NCBI RefSeq assembly: GCF_025790165.1
Contig: NZ_CP094970.1
Coordinates: forward strand, 62,001-126,000
Length of the DNA stretch: 64,000 bases
Direction: 5' to 3'
Source of the DNA: Solicola gregarius
GTDB taxonomy: Bacteria > Actinomycetota > Actinomycetes > Propionibacteriales > Nocardioidaceae
The translations under genes and the position numbers were made by a program. The notes beneath the pieces are model-generated. The model did no database searches and was not told the origin of the DNA. It saw nothing but the letters and a program-made list of their open reading frames with translations. Shown here piece after piece: positions 7,010 to 15,527 of this stretch. Each line of letters starts with the position of its first letter. The first letter of the stretch is position 1.

Positions 7010-8275
7010 ATGAGCAGAGCCCGCACTCGCCGTACCCGTGCCGCTGCCGTCTCGCTCGCCGCCCTGCTCCCCCTGGGCCTGGCGGCGTGCGGAAGCTTCG
7101 GCGGCGGCGACGACTCCGCCGAGGGGTCGTCCGACGGCACCATCACGTTCTGGCAGTACTACGGCGACGAGGAGATGCCGACCGGCGCGCCGCTGTACGA
7201 CGTGCTCGAGAAGTACGACGACCAGAACGACGACGTCGAGGTCGACATCCGCTTCATCCCGTTCGAGGACTTCAACCGCACGCTCACCCAGGCGGCCGCC
7301 AGCGGAGAGCTGCCCGACGTCGCGCTGATCAATGCATTCGACACGCAGAACATGGCCGAGGCCGGCGTGATCGAGGACATCAGCGACCGCGTCGAGGAGT
7401 GGGGCGAGCAGGATGCGTACTTCCCTACCGGCTGGGAGACCACCCAGGTCGACGGCGCGACGTACGGCGTTCCGCACCTGGCCGACGCCTACGCCGTGTA
7501 CTACAACAAGGACCTGCTGAAGCAGGCGGACGTCCAGCCGCCGAAGACCTGGGCCGAGATGGAGCAGACCGCGGCCAAGCTCGCAGGTGACGGCAAGTAC
7601 GGCTTGGCCCTCAGCGGTATCGAGGGCGCCGAAGGTGCCACCGGACTGATCATTCGTACGCTCGCGGACGGCGGCACGATCGAGAAGTTCGGCGACGACG
7701 GCGGCACCGCGGCGCTCGAGTCGTTCCAGTCCATGGTCGACGACGGCGGCCTGTCCAAGGGCTTCCTGACCTGGAACGAGGAGGACGCGAAGAACCAGTT
7801 CGCGACCGGTGAGGCCGCAATGATGATCAACTCCGCCACGTACGTGAGCATCCTGCGCGATGAGAACCCGGAGCTGAACTGGGGCGTCGCGCTGCTGCCC
7901 AAGGACCAGACGCGCGAGACCTTCCTGTCGGCCGAGAACCTGACCATCGGCGAGGGCAGCGGCGACCCCGACGCCGCCTGGGACCTGATCAGCTACCTGC
8001 AGAAGCCCGACGTGCTCGCCGACTACCTACCGGCGCGCAACAAGCTGCCTGCGCGCGACGACGTGCCCGGCACGGACGACGATCCCGTACGCAAGGTGTT
8101 CGCCGATCAGCTCCAGGAGGCGTGGGCGCCAGAGGGCGATCTCGCTACGCACTCGAACGAGGCGTTCACGATCCTGCAGGAGGCGCTGCAGGCGACGATC
8201 AGTGGCGCGAGTGATCCCGCGGACGCGGCCGAGACCGCGCAGTCCGACATCGACGAGGCACTCTCCGCGTCGTGA
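7010..8275 (+). CDS. Sugar ABC transporter substrate-binding lipoprotein
   Basis: This 421-residue protein has an N-terminal lipoprotein signal: basic MSRARTRRTR, a hydrophobic stretch, then lipobox LAAC with the lipidated cysteine at residue 27. The mature part is a cluster-1 (MalE-like) solute-binding fold that opens TITFWQYYGDEE. It would be anchored outside the membrane and deliver a carbohydrate to the two permeases encoded next. The start has a GGAGGAG site 8 bases upstream and lies behind a good promoter. No ATPase gene is in the cluster, so a shared MsiK-type ATPase elsewhere is expected. The ligand is probably a sialic-acid-type sugar, judging from the operon. Confidence 0.92.
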   Translation: MSRARTRRTRAAAVSLAALLPLGLAACGSFGGGDDSAEGSSDGTITFWQYYGDEEMPTGAPLYDVLEKYDDQNDDVEVDIRFIPFEDFNRTLTQAAASGELPDVALINAFDTQNMAEAGVIEDISDRVEEWGEQDAYFPTGWETTQVDGATYGVPHLADAYAVYYNKDLLKQADVQPPKTWAEMEQTAAKLAGDGKYGLALSGIEGAEGATGLIIRTLADGGTIEKFGDDGGTAALESFQSMVDDGGLSKGFLTWNEEDAKNQFATGEAAMMINSATYVSILRDENPELNWGVALLPKDQTRETFLSAENLTIGEGSGDPDAAWDLISYLQKPDVLADYLPARNKLPARDDVPGTDDDPVRKVFADQLQEAWAPEGDLATHSNEAFTILQEALQATISGASDPADAAETAQSDIDEALSAS

Positions 8276-8297
8276 GCTCCGTGGTCACGACCGAACG

Positions 8298-8339
8298 CTC
8301 CGAGGCCTCGGAGGAGGTAGCCATGGCACCTCCTCCGAG
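8298..8339 (+). promoter_or_regulatory. Hairpins burying the permease ribosome-binding site
   Basis: CTCGGAGGAGGT (8307-8318), which contains the Shine-Dalgarno sequence, pairs perfectly over 12 bases with ACCTCCTCCGAG (8328-8339); the 9-base loop holds the ATG at 8323. A second perfect palindrome, CTCCGAGGCCTCGGAG (8298-8313), overlaps the left arm, so the two structures exclude each other. The likely result is lower, translation-coupled permease synthesis relative to the binding protein. Confidence 0.65.
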
Positions 8340-9225
8340 ACGGCGCCGCCGCCGCATACCCGCGGGCTACCTGTTCCTTGCACCCTCCGTCGCGTTCGTG
8401 GTGCTCACGGTCCTCTACCCGCTGCTCTACAACATCTCGCAGAGCTTCTTCGACGTCGGCCTACGCGAGGTCGTGTCCGGCGGGGCGAAGTGGGTAGGGC
8501 TGGAGAACTACCGCGACCAGTTCGGCCGCGCCGACTTCTGGCACGCGCTGCAGGTGTCGGTCATCTACTCCATCGCGACGGTCGCGCTGACGTTCGTCGT
8601 CGGACTCGGGCTCGCACTGCTCTTCAACCGGCCGTTTGCGGGCCGGAACACCATGCGCGCGCTGCTCCTGCTCGCGTGGATCCTGCCGACCGTGGTCAGC
8701 GCGAACGTCTGGCGCTGGATCCTCGACGGAAGCTACGGGCTGCTCAACGCCGCGCTGAGCGCCGTGGGGCTGATCGACGAGGACATGTTCTGGCTCGGCG
8801 AGCCAAACACCGCGGTCGCCGCAGTGACGGTCGCGACCGCCTGGAGCTTCGCGCCGTTCGCGATGATCCTGCTGTCGGCCGGCCTGCAGGGCATCTCCCC
8901 CACCTTGTACGAGGCCGCGCGCATCGACGGCGCAGGCCCGTGGCAGCAGTTCCGCAGTATCACCATGCCGGTGCTGCGCCCGGTCAGCCTGACCGCGATC
9001 CTGCTGATCTTCATCTTCACGTTCAAGACGTTCGACACCATCTTCCTGATGACCGGCGGCGGTCCCGGCGGCGCGACGGAGATCCTGCCGATCTACGCGT
9101 ACAACGAGGCGTTCGAGTTCTCCCGGTTCGACACCGCAGCCGTCGCCACGACGACGCTCATGGTCGTTCCGATCGTCCTGTCCATCGGCTACTTCCGCGC
9201 ACTGCGTAAGGAGGATCGGGCATGA
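8323..9225 (+). CDS. Sugar ABC transporter permease (MalF/UgpA type)
   Basis: This 300-residue inner-membrane permease starts with a basic cytoplasmic tail (MAPPPRRRRRRIPAGY) and six predicted membrane helices. The EAA loop (YEAARIDGAGPWQQF) contacts the ATPase. The ATG at 8323 has a GGAGGAGG site five bases upstream. A GTG at 8272, overlapping the previous stop by four bases as elsewhere in this operon, would add 17 residues and remains possible. It pairs with the permease at 9222. Its translation start is enclosed in a 12-bp hairpin, noted separately. Confidence 0.92.
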   Translation: MAPPPRRRRRRIPAGYLFLAPSVAFVVLTVLYPLLYNISQSFFDVGLREVVSGGAKWVGLENYRDQFGRADFWHALQVSVIYSIATVALTFVVGLGLALLFNRPFAGRNTMRALLLLAWILPTVVSANVWRWILDGSYGLLNAALSAVGLIDEDMFWLGEPNTAVAAVTVATAWSFAPFAMILLSAGLQGISPTLYEAARIDGAGPWQQFRSITMPVLRPVSLTAILLIFIFTFKTFDTIFLMTGGGPGGATEILPIYAYNEAFEFSRFDTAAVATTTLMVVPIVLSIGYFRALRKEDRA

Positions 9226-10055
9226 CCGTGACCGATACTCGACGGCGCTGGCTGTTCGTACTCGGACTCGTCGTGACGGCCGCGTACCTGATCCCCGTGT
9301 ACTGGATGGTGAACACGTCGTTCAAGGAGGCGGGCGACATCTTCGCCTCGCCTCCCCACCTCGTACCCCTGCCCCCAACGGTCGAGTCGTACGAGAGTGC
9401 GGTGTTCTCCGACTCCGACATCGCCAGGGGTCTCACGAACAGCGCCATCATCGCGATCGGCACGACCGTCGTCACGCTACTCATCGCAGTACCCGCGGCG
9501 TACGGCCTCGCCCGGTTGCGGGTGCGGTTCGTGACGGTGATCCTGATGCTGTTCCTCGTCGTGCAGATGGTGCCGTCGGTCAACCTCGCGCTGCCGATGT
9601 TCATCCTGTTCAGCAGTGCCGGGCTCGTCAACAGCTACGTCGGCCTGATCATCGCGAACTGCGCCCTGGCGATCCCGCTCGCGGTGACGATCCTGCGGCC
9701 GTTCTTTCTGAGCGTGCCCGGCGAGATCGTCGAGGCCGCCAAGATCGACGGGTGCAACGAGTTCAGCGCGTTCTGCCGGGTCGCGCTGCCGATCAGCACC
9801 CCTGGCGTGATCACGGTCGCGGTCGTCAGCTTTCTGGGCGCATGGGGCGAGTTCGTCTTCGGCCTGGCGCTCGCGACGGACGAGAAGTTCCAACCCGTCA
9901 CGGTCGTGCTCGCAGGCCTCACGAATGCGTTCGGCACGCGCTGGAACGACCTGATGGCCGTCTCCGCAATCATCGCGCTGCCGGTGATCGTGGTCTTCAT
10001 CTTCCTGCAGCGCTACATCGTCGCCGGCCTCACCGAGGGGGCGACGAAGAGTTGA
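9222..10055 (+). CDS. Sugar ABC transporter permease (MalG/UgpE type)
   Basis: This second permease subunit has 277 residues and six predicted membrane helices; its EAA loop reads VEAAKIDGCNEFSAF. The ATG overlaps the previous stop by four bases (ATGA), and AAGGAGG lies just upstream. Together with the lipoprotein at 7010 and the permease at 8323 it completes the membrane part of a CUT1-type carbohydrate importer. The gene ends 22 bases before the aldolase gene, the only real gap among the catabolic genes. Confidence 0.92.
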   Translation: MTVTDTRRRWLFVLGLVVTAAYLIPVYWMVNTSFKEAGDIFASPPHLVPLPPTVESYESAVFSDSDIARGLTNSAIIAIGTTVVTLLIAVPAAYGLARLRVRFVTVILMLFLVVQMVPSVNLALPMFILFSSAGLVNSYVGLIIANCALAIPLAVTILRPFFLSVPGEIVEAAKIDGCNEFSAFCRVALPISTPGVITVAVVSFLGAWGEFVFGLALATDEKFQPVTVVLAGLTNAFGTRWNDLMAVSAIIALPVIVVFIFLQRYIVAGLTEGATKS

Positions 10056-10077
10056 CCGCGTACCGAAAGGACCACCC

Positions 10078-10998
10078 ATGAGCCGACTCGAGATCTGGGC
10101 CGCGACCACCACACCGTTCGACGCGGATGGCAGGCTCGACGTTTCGGTCATCCCGGAGCAGGCCGAGCACCTGCGGCGCAACGGAGTCTTCGGCGCGTTC
10201 GTCACGGGCACGACGGGCGAGTTCGCCTCGCTGTCGGCCGACGAGCGGCGGCAGGTCGTCGAGGCGTGGGCCGAAGCTCGCCCCGACGGGCTGGGGTTGG
10301 GCGCCCAGGTCGGCTCGAACGACCTCGCCGAGGCGAAGACGCTCGCTGCACATGCCGAGGATCACGGCGTCGACCTGATCGCATCGGTCGCGCCCTACTA
10401 CGGCGAGGCGCCGCGTATCGAACTGTCGGTCGCGCACCTCCGCTCCGTCGCCGCGGCGGCACCGCGTACGCCGTTCTGCTACTACCACATCCCGAGCATG
10501 ACGGGGTCGACACTTCTGCCCGCCGACGTCGCCGCCAGCGCCGCGGAGGAGATCCCGACGTTCTACGCCGTCAAGTTCACCGACGAGGACCTGATGGAGT
10601 TCGACCGTACGCGCCGCGCGCACGACGGCATCAAGGTCTTCTTCGGGCGCGACGAACTGCTCCCGGCCGGACTGGCCTTCGGTACCGGCGCAGTCATCGG
10701 GAGCCTCTTCAACGGCCTGGCGCCCGTCGCTCATCGAGTCACCGAGGCGTACGACCGGGGCGAGCACCACCTCGCGTTCACGCTGCACCAGCCGTTCCGC
10801 GACATCGCCGAGGTCAGTGGCCGGCACGGCGGTCTCGGCTTCGTCAAGGAGCTGATGAACCGGCTCAGCCCCGACGCCGGGCGCCCGCGTCTGCCGTGGG
10901 GCCCGCTGGACCAATCGGCACTCGCCGCGATCGACGATCTGCTGCCGTCGCTGAAGCAGGCGATCGCGGACGCGACCGAGGGCGAGGTCTCCGCGTGA
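10078..10998 (+). CDS. Dihydrodipicolinate synthase/N-acetylneuraminate lyase family aldolase
   Basis: This 306-residue TIM-barrel aldolase has the phosphate/carboxylate-type loop GTTGE (44-48), tyrosines at 135-136 (CYYHIPSM) and the Schiff-base lysine K166 (FYAVKFTD). The family cleaves or forms 2-keto acids with pyruvate through a lysine imine. Beside a sialidase, a kelch mutarotase-like protein and an AGE epimerase, N-acetylneuraminate lyase (sialic acid to ManNAc plus pyruvate) is the best guess. Keto-deoxy-sugar acid aldolase is an alternative. A second, diverged member lies at 15524. The ATG has AAAGGA upstream, and the gene overlaps the GntR start by four bases. Confidence 0.88.
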   Translation: MSRLEIWAATTTPFDADGRLDVSVIPEQAEHLRRNGVFGAFVTGTTGEFASLSADERRQVVEAWAEARPDGLGLGAQVGSNDLAEAKTLAAHAEDHGVDLIASVAPYYGEAPRIELSVAHLRSVAAAAPRTPFCYYHIPSMTGSTLLPADVAASAAEEIPTFYAVKFTDEDLMEFDRTRRAHDGIKVFFGRDELLPAGLAFGTGAVIGSLFNGLAPVAHRVTEAYDRGEHHLAFTLHQPFRDIAEVSGRHGGLGFVKELMNRLSPDAGRPRLPWGPLDQSALAAIDDLLPSLKQAIADATEGEVSA

Positions 10999-11678
10999 AG
11001 CGCGGCCCGATCTACCGAGAGGCGCAGATCCGCCTGCGCGACTTCATCCGAGAACGCGGGCTACGGGCCGGCGACCGGCTGCCGCCGGAGGCGACACTGG
11101 CCGAGGAGCTCGAGGTCAGCCGGCCGTCATTGCGCGAAGCGACGCGCAGCCTGCAGACGCTCGGCGTGATCGAGGCACAGCCGGGCAACGGGTTGTTCGT
11201 CGCCGAGTTCTCGTTCCGCCCCGTGATCGAGCAGCTGCCGTACGGCCTCGCGGAACTGAGCCAGGGTCTCGAAGAGATCCTGACGGCGCGCGAGGCGATG
11301 GAGGTCGGTCTGATGCCGGCCGTGGCGCGGATGGAGACGCACGAGGCGCTCGACCGCTGCGCCGACCTCGCGGAGCAGATGACCGTGCTCGAGCACAAGG
11401 GCGAGTCGATCGAGGCGGTCGACCGCGACTTCCATCTGACGCTGTACCGGCCGCTCTCGAACCCGTTGGTGGACAACCTGATCGAGCTGTTCTGGGAGCT
11501 GTTCGTACGTCTCGGCGACGCCATCCCCGGTCGACCGGAGAAGGACCGCGGCGAGGCGCACCTGCGGATCGTACGCGCGCTCCAGTCCGGTGACGGCAGC
11601 GCCGCGATCACGCACATGCGCGAGCATTTCGACGACGTACGCGAGCGCGCCGCGAAGCTCGGCGGCAACGGGTCATGA
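10995..11678 (+). CDS. GntR-family regulator, FadR subfamily (FCD domain)
   Basis: This 227-residue regulator starts at a GTG that overlaps the aldolase stop (GTGA). The N-terminal winged helix is clear (LPPEATLAEELEVSRPSLRE, then LGVIEAQPGNGLFV), followed by a helical FCD effector domain whose metal/ligand residues sit around DRDFHLTLY and the C-terminal HMREHF. E. coli NanR, the sialic acid repressor, has the same architecture. Sitting inside the operon, it most likely senses a sugar acid and represses the promoter at 6950, whose spacer carries a CAGATATCTG palindrome. Confidence 0.9.
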   Translation: MKRGPIYREAQIRLRDFIRERGLRAGDRLPPEATLAEELEVSRPSLREATRSLQTLGVIEAQPGNGLFVAEFSFRPVIEQLPYGLAELSQGLEEILTAREAMEVGLMPAVARMETHEALDRCADLAEQMTVLEHKGESIEAVDRDFHLTLYRPLSNPLVDNLIELFWELFVRLGDAIPGRPEKDRGEAHLRIVRALQSGDGSAAITHMREHFDDVRERAAKLGGNGS

Positions 11679-13141
11679 CCCAAGGGCATGGGAGGGCACA
11701 GCCGAACGTGCTCGTCGTGATGAGCGACCAGCAGCAGGCGGCCACCGTCGATCCGGCGGGCCCGTGTCGTACGCCCCACCTCGACCGGCTCGCGGCACGA
11801 GGCGTGAGGTTCGAGCGGTGTTACACGCCGAGCCCGGTGTGCTCGCCGGCGCGGGCGAGCTTCATGACCGGGCTACTCCCCCATCGGCACGGCATGGTCG
11901 ATGTCGAGCACGCAGTCCCCGCGTACCGCGCAGACCTCGTCGCCGATCTGCCCATGTGGAGCCGCACGCTTCGCGAGGCCGGTTACCACACGGGCTACTA
12001 CGGCAAATGGCATGTCGAGCGCACGTACGACATGGACGCGTTCGGCTTCGACCGCTCCGGTGCGTACCGCGAACCGGGCGACGACTACCTCGCGCACCGG
12101 GCGGCGCTCGGCCTCGACCCGACGCCCGTCGTCTCGGAGCCGAGCCGGACCGTCACCCAGCCCGGCTACCGCGATCTGCCGCTGTACGGCGTCACCGACG
12201 AGCCCCCGGAGTCCACCCTCGAGCACTTCACGGTCTCGAACGCACTCACGTTCCTCGATGACGCGGTCACTCGCAACGAGCCATGGGCGTTGATGGTGAG
12301 TACGAAGGCACCGCACGAGCCGTACGTCGTGCCGCGCCCCTTCTTCGACCTGTACGACCCGGCGAAGATCGAGCTGCCCGCCAGCTTCGACGACGACCTC
12401 GCGGACCGGCCGGCGATCTACCGCCGGCAGCAGTCGGTGTGGGCGGATCTGTCCGCTGACGAGTTCCGCACCGCGACCGCGTGCTACTACGCGCTGTGCT
12501 CGTTGGTCGATGAGCAGGTCGGCCGGCTGGTCCAACGGATCGAGGACGCCGGCCAGCTGGACGACACGATTGTCGTCTACACCTCCGACCACGGTGACCT
12601 GATGGGCGCACATCGCCTTCTGCTCAAGGGCGTTCCGGCGTTCGACGAGGTCTACCGTGTGCCGCTCGTCGTCTCGTGGCCCAACGGCATCGCCGGAGGC
12701 CGGGTCGTCGACGAGCTCGTCCAGTCGCATGACGTCGCGGAGACGCTCGCAGCACTCGCCGGCAGCACGCTCGGTGCGCACGCCGTCGACCTGATGCCCG
12801 TGCTCCGCGGCGAGTCGGCGACTGCCCGCGAGGCAGCCGTGGCCGAGCTGCACGGGCAGCGCTTCTCGTACACCCAGCGCGTGGTGTGGCAGGACCACGA
12901 CAAGTACGTCTTCAACGCCTTCGACTACGACGAGCTGTACGACCTGGCCGATGACCCGGGCGAGCGCGTGAACCTCGCGACCGATCCCGCCTACCGCGAT
13001 CGCCTCGAGCGGATGACCGCCCTGATGTGGGCGACCGCCGCCGAGACGGACGACGCCACGATGACCGGCGCACAGGACGGCACGTACCGATATTTGTCTC
13101 TCGGGCCGCAGTCAGCATCCGCAGAGAGGAAGATTCCATGA
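11675..13141 (+). CDS. Type I sulfatase without signal peptide
   Basis: This 488-residue alkaline-phosphatase-superfamily sulfatase shows the metal aspartate in VLVVMSDQQ (D18) and the formylglycine motif C56-S-P-A-R, where the cysteine is oxidised to formylglycine before it can work. Later signatures include HEPYVVPRPFFD and YTSDHGDLMGAH (metal-binding Asp-His). No signal peptide or lipobox is present, so the enzyme should act in the cytoplasm on an imported sulfated sugar. It overlaps the regulator stop and the sialidase start by four bases each. A formylglycine-generating enzyme must be encoded elsewhere. The sugar is unknown. Confidence 0.92.
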   Translation: MTQGHGRAQPNVLVVMSDQQQAATVDPAGPCRTPHLDRLAARGVRFERCYTPSPVCSPARASFMTGLLPHRHGMVDVEHAVPAYRADLVADLPMWSRTLREAGYHTGYYGKWHVERTYDMDAFGFDRSGAYREPGDDYLAHRAALGLDPTPVVSEPSRTVTQPGYRDLPLYGVTDEPPESTLEHFTVSNALTFLDDAVTRNEPWALMVSTKAPHEPYVVPRPFFDLYDPAKIELPASFDDDLADRPAIYRRQQSVWADLSADEFRTATACYYALCSLVDEQVGRLVQRIEDAGQLDDTIVVYTSDHGDLMGAHRLLLKGVPAFDEVYRVPLVVSWPNGIAGGRVVDELVQSHDVAETLAALAGSTLGAHAVDLMPVLRGESATAREAAVAELHGQRFSYTQRVVWQDHDKYVFNAFDYDELYDLADDPGERVNLATDPAYRDRLERMTALMWATAAETDDATMTGAQDGTYRYLSLGPQSASAERKIP

Positions 13142-14343
13142 CCCGACGCCGACTAGTCTTACCCTTCGCACTCGCCGCCGTTCTCACCTCGACGGTGGCG
13201 GCGACCACGTCAACCACCGCTGCCGTTCCCGACCGACACCACGGCACGTGCGAGAGCTCCGTGCCCTTCACCTCGGGCGACGGCGGCTACGCCGTCTACC
13301 GCATCCCCTCGGTCGTGCGCGCCGCCGACGGCACCGTCGTGGCGTTCGCGGAGGGACGCGAGTCGCGTTCCGACGCCGGCTCGATCGCCATCGTCCGGCG
13401 TCGATCCCACGACGGTGGGTGTACGTGGGGCCCGCAGGCGGTCGTCGCCGACCAGGGCGACAACACGATCGGCAACCCAGCGCCGGTGGTCGACCCACGT
13501 ACCGGCGACCTCGTGCTGCTGAGCACCCGCAACGCGGGAACGGCGAGCGAGGACGAGATCCTGCGCGGCGAGGTGCCGCCCGAGGACAGCCGTCGCGTGT
13601 TCGTCCAGCGCAGCAAGGACGACGGACGTACGTTCAGCCCGCTGCGTGAGATCAGCTCGACGGCCAAGCGCGCAGACTGGCGTTGGTACGCGACCGGCCC
13701 GGGTCACGCGATCGCACTGACCCGCGGGGAGCACCGCGGCAGGCTCGTCGTACCCGCCAACCACTCCAGCGCGCCGCCCGACGGCTCGTCCGACACCGGC
13801 GAGGAGGACAAGTACTACGGCGCCCACAGCCTGTACAGCGATGACGGCGGCCGTACGTGGCACATCGGCTTCAGCGACGACAGCTTCGACGGCGTCCTGA
13901 ACACGAACGAGTCGACGGCCGCGCAGCTGCGCGACGGCAGCGTGTACTTCAACACCCGCGACCAGAACGGCTCCTCCCCCGAGACTCGCGCCGACGGCAT
14001 TTCCACCGACGGCGGCGAGACGCTCGACGCCCCGTACGCACCTCAGCCCGGCCTGGTCGGCCCCGTGGTCCAGGGCAGTGTGCTGCAGGTGCGGGGCGCC
14101 GGGTGGCCATTGCTCTACGCGGGTCCATCCGACCCCGGCAGCCGCGCGGCGATGGCCGTTCGGGTCAGCGATGACGACGGGCGTACGTGGGAGAACCGCT
14201 ATCCCGTCTCGGACGCGCCCGCCGCGTACTCCGATCTCGTCCAGCTCCGTGGCCACCGCGTCGGCCTGTTGTACGAGACAGGCGAGTCCGACACGTACGA
14301 GACGATCACGTTCGTCCGCATCGACCTCGGAGAGCTCCGATGA
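13138..14343 (+). CDS. nanH: Secreted sialidase (GH33)
   Basis: This 401-residue exported glycosidase has a signal peptide (MTRRRLVLPFALAAVL, cleavage near residue 30). It carries the sialidase YRIP motif with the first carboxylate-binding arginine (R55), the acid/base aspartate in ESRSDAG (D79), and five Asp-box repeats: SHDGGCTW (90-97), SKDDGRTF, SDDGGRTW, STDGGETL and SDDDGRTW, one per propeller blade. It would release terminal sialic acid outside the cell for the ABC importer of this operon. No lectin or anchoring domain is attached. The start overlaps the sulfatase stop (ATGA) and has GAGAGGA upstream. Confidence 0.93.
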   Translation: MTRRRLVLPFALAAVLTSTVAATTSTTAAVPDRHHGTCESSVPFTSGDGGYAVYRIPSVVRAADGTVVAFAEGRESRSDAGSIAIVRRRSHDGGCTWGPQAVVADQGDNTIGNPAPVVDPRTGDLVLLSTRNAGTASEDEILRGEVPPEDSRRVFVQRSKDDGRTFSPLREISSTAKRADWRWYATGPGHAIALTRGEHRGRLVVPANHSSAPPDGSSDTGEEDKYYGAHSLYSDDGGRTWHIGFSDDSFDGVLNTNESTAAQLRDGSVYFNTRDQNGSSPETRADGISTDGGETLDAPYAPQPGLVGPVVQGSVLQVRGAGWPLLYAGPSDPGSRAAMAVRVSDDDGRTWENRYPVSDAPAAYSDLVQLRGHRVGLLYETGESDTYETITFVRIDLGELR

Positions 14344-15527
14344 CCGCCCGTCGTACCGTCCTGGCGGCGAGCGGTCTCGGCATCGGCAGCCTGCTCGCGG
14401 GCTCACCAGCGACCGCGGCAACGCACACACCAGGCCCGCGCGGGTCGCGATGGCAGCGCCTTCCGGACGTGCCGCCCAACCCGACCGACTGGTCCGACGA
14501 GATCCCGGTGAGCGAGCCGTACTGGCGCCAGCTCGGGCTGGCCGGGCCGGTCGCCGGCGCGCATGGCGACTTTCTCGTCGTCGCCGGTGGTGCGAACTTC
14601 CCCGAGCCGACGCTCACCGCGAGCCGGTCACCGAAGCTCGGCAAGGTCTACTGGAACGACGCGTTCGTGCTGCGCCGCGACGGGCGTTCGTACGAGTGGG
14701 TCGACGTCGACCTGCAGATCCCCGACGCGCTCGCATACCCGGCCTGTGTCAGCACCCCTAATGGTGTCGTCGTGATCGGCGGCGAGGGCTTTCGTGGCGG
14801 CCCGAACGGGTCGGCCGTCGCGACGGTCGAGAAGTTCGCCGACGTGTTCCGGCTGCGGTTCGACGCACGAAATCGCACTCTCGTCCGCGAGGACCTGCCG
14901 CCGCTCCCCCGGCCGCTCTCGTACGGCGCCGCGGCACTCGTCGGCGAGACGGTGTTCGTCGCCGAGGGCGAGACGTTCTACTCGCTCGACCTGGCCGATC
15001 CGGGTGCCGAATGGCAGACCCTGTCGACCTGGCCGGGCGACCCGCGTACCGTCGCGGTCGCCGCATCCGACGGGCGGCGGTTCTACCTGCTGTCGGGCCG
15101 CGCCCAGCACGACGACGGCTCGTGGACGCTCTACACCGACGCGTTCGCGTACGACCCGGGGCGCGCTCGATGGACGAAGCTCGCCGACCTGCCGTGGTGC
15201 ATCATGGCGGGCGTCGCGATCGGCGACCGGCATGGGATCACCGCGTACGCCGGCGACGGCGACGTCGAGCGATGGGACCTCATCCAGGAGTTCACCGCCG
15301 ATGGGCGCAACGATCTCGTGACCTGGCTGCAGGATCACCACACGGGCTTCAACACCGACGTGCTCGGCTACGACGTGCGGCGCGACCGGTGGTCGGTCGT
15401 CGACAGCTTCCCGGGACCGTCGCAGGTGACGACTCCCGCGGTCGAGTGGGACGGAGACCTGGTCATCACGAGCGGTGAGGTACGCCCGGGCGTGCGGACG
15501 CCGGCGGTGTGGCGCGTGGGTCGTTGA
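14340..15527 (+). CDS. Exported kelch-type beta-propeller (NanM-like)
   Basis: This 395-residue protein begins MTARRTVLAASGLGIG, a twin-arginine-like signal, with a cut near ATAA (residue 27-28). The rest is a kelch-like propeller with repeated WxxL/GG elements (FLVVAGGANFP, VVVIGGEGF). NanM of enteric bacteria, a periplasmic N-acetylneuraminate mutarotase that speeds the alpha-to-beta conversion of released sialic acid, has this fold and this kind of neighbourhood. It overlaps the sialidase stop by four bases. The enzymatic role is inferred from fold and context only. Confidence 0.82.
   Translation: MTARRTVLAASGLGIGSLLAGSPATAATHTPGPRGSRWQRLPDVPPNPTDWSDEIPVSEPYWRQLGLAGPVAGAHGDFLVVAGGANFPEPTLTASRSPKLGKVYWNDAFVLRRDGRSYEWVDVDLQIPDALAYPACVSTPNGVVVIGGEGFRGGPNGSAVATVEKFADVFRLRFDARNRTLVREDLPPLPRPLSYGAAALVGETVFVAEGETFYSLDLADPGAEWQTLSTWPGDPRTVAVAASDGRRFYLLSGRAQHDDGSWTLYTDAFAYDPGRARWTKLADLPWCIMAGVAIGDRHGITAYAGDGDVERWDLIQEFTADGRNDLVTWLQDHHTGFNTDVLGYDVRRDRWSVVDSFPGPSQVTTPAVEWDGDLVITSGEVRPGVRTPAVWRVGR

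Noticed and set aside
13210-14430. A 406-codon minus-strand frame under the sialidase gene
   Set aside because: The plus-strand product carries the signal peptide, YRIP motif and Asp boxes; the antisense product has none.
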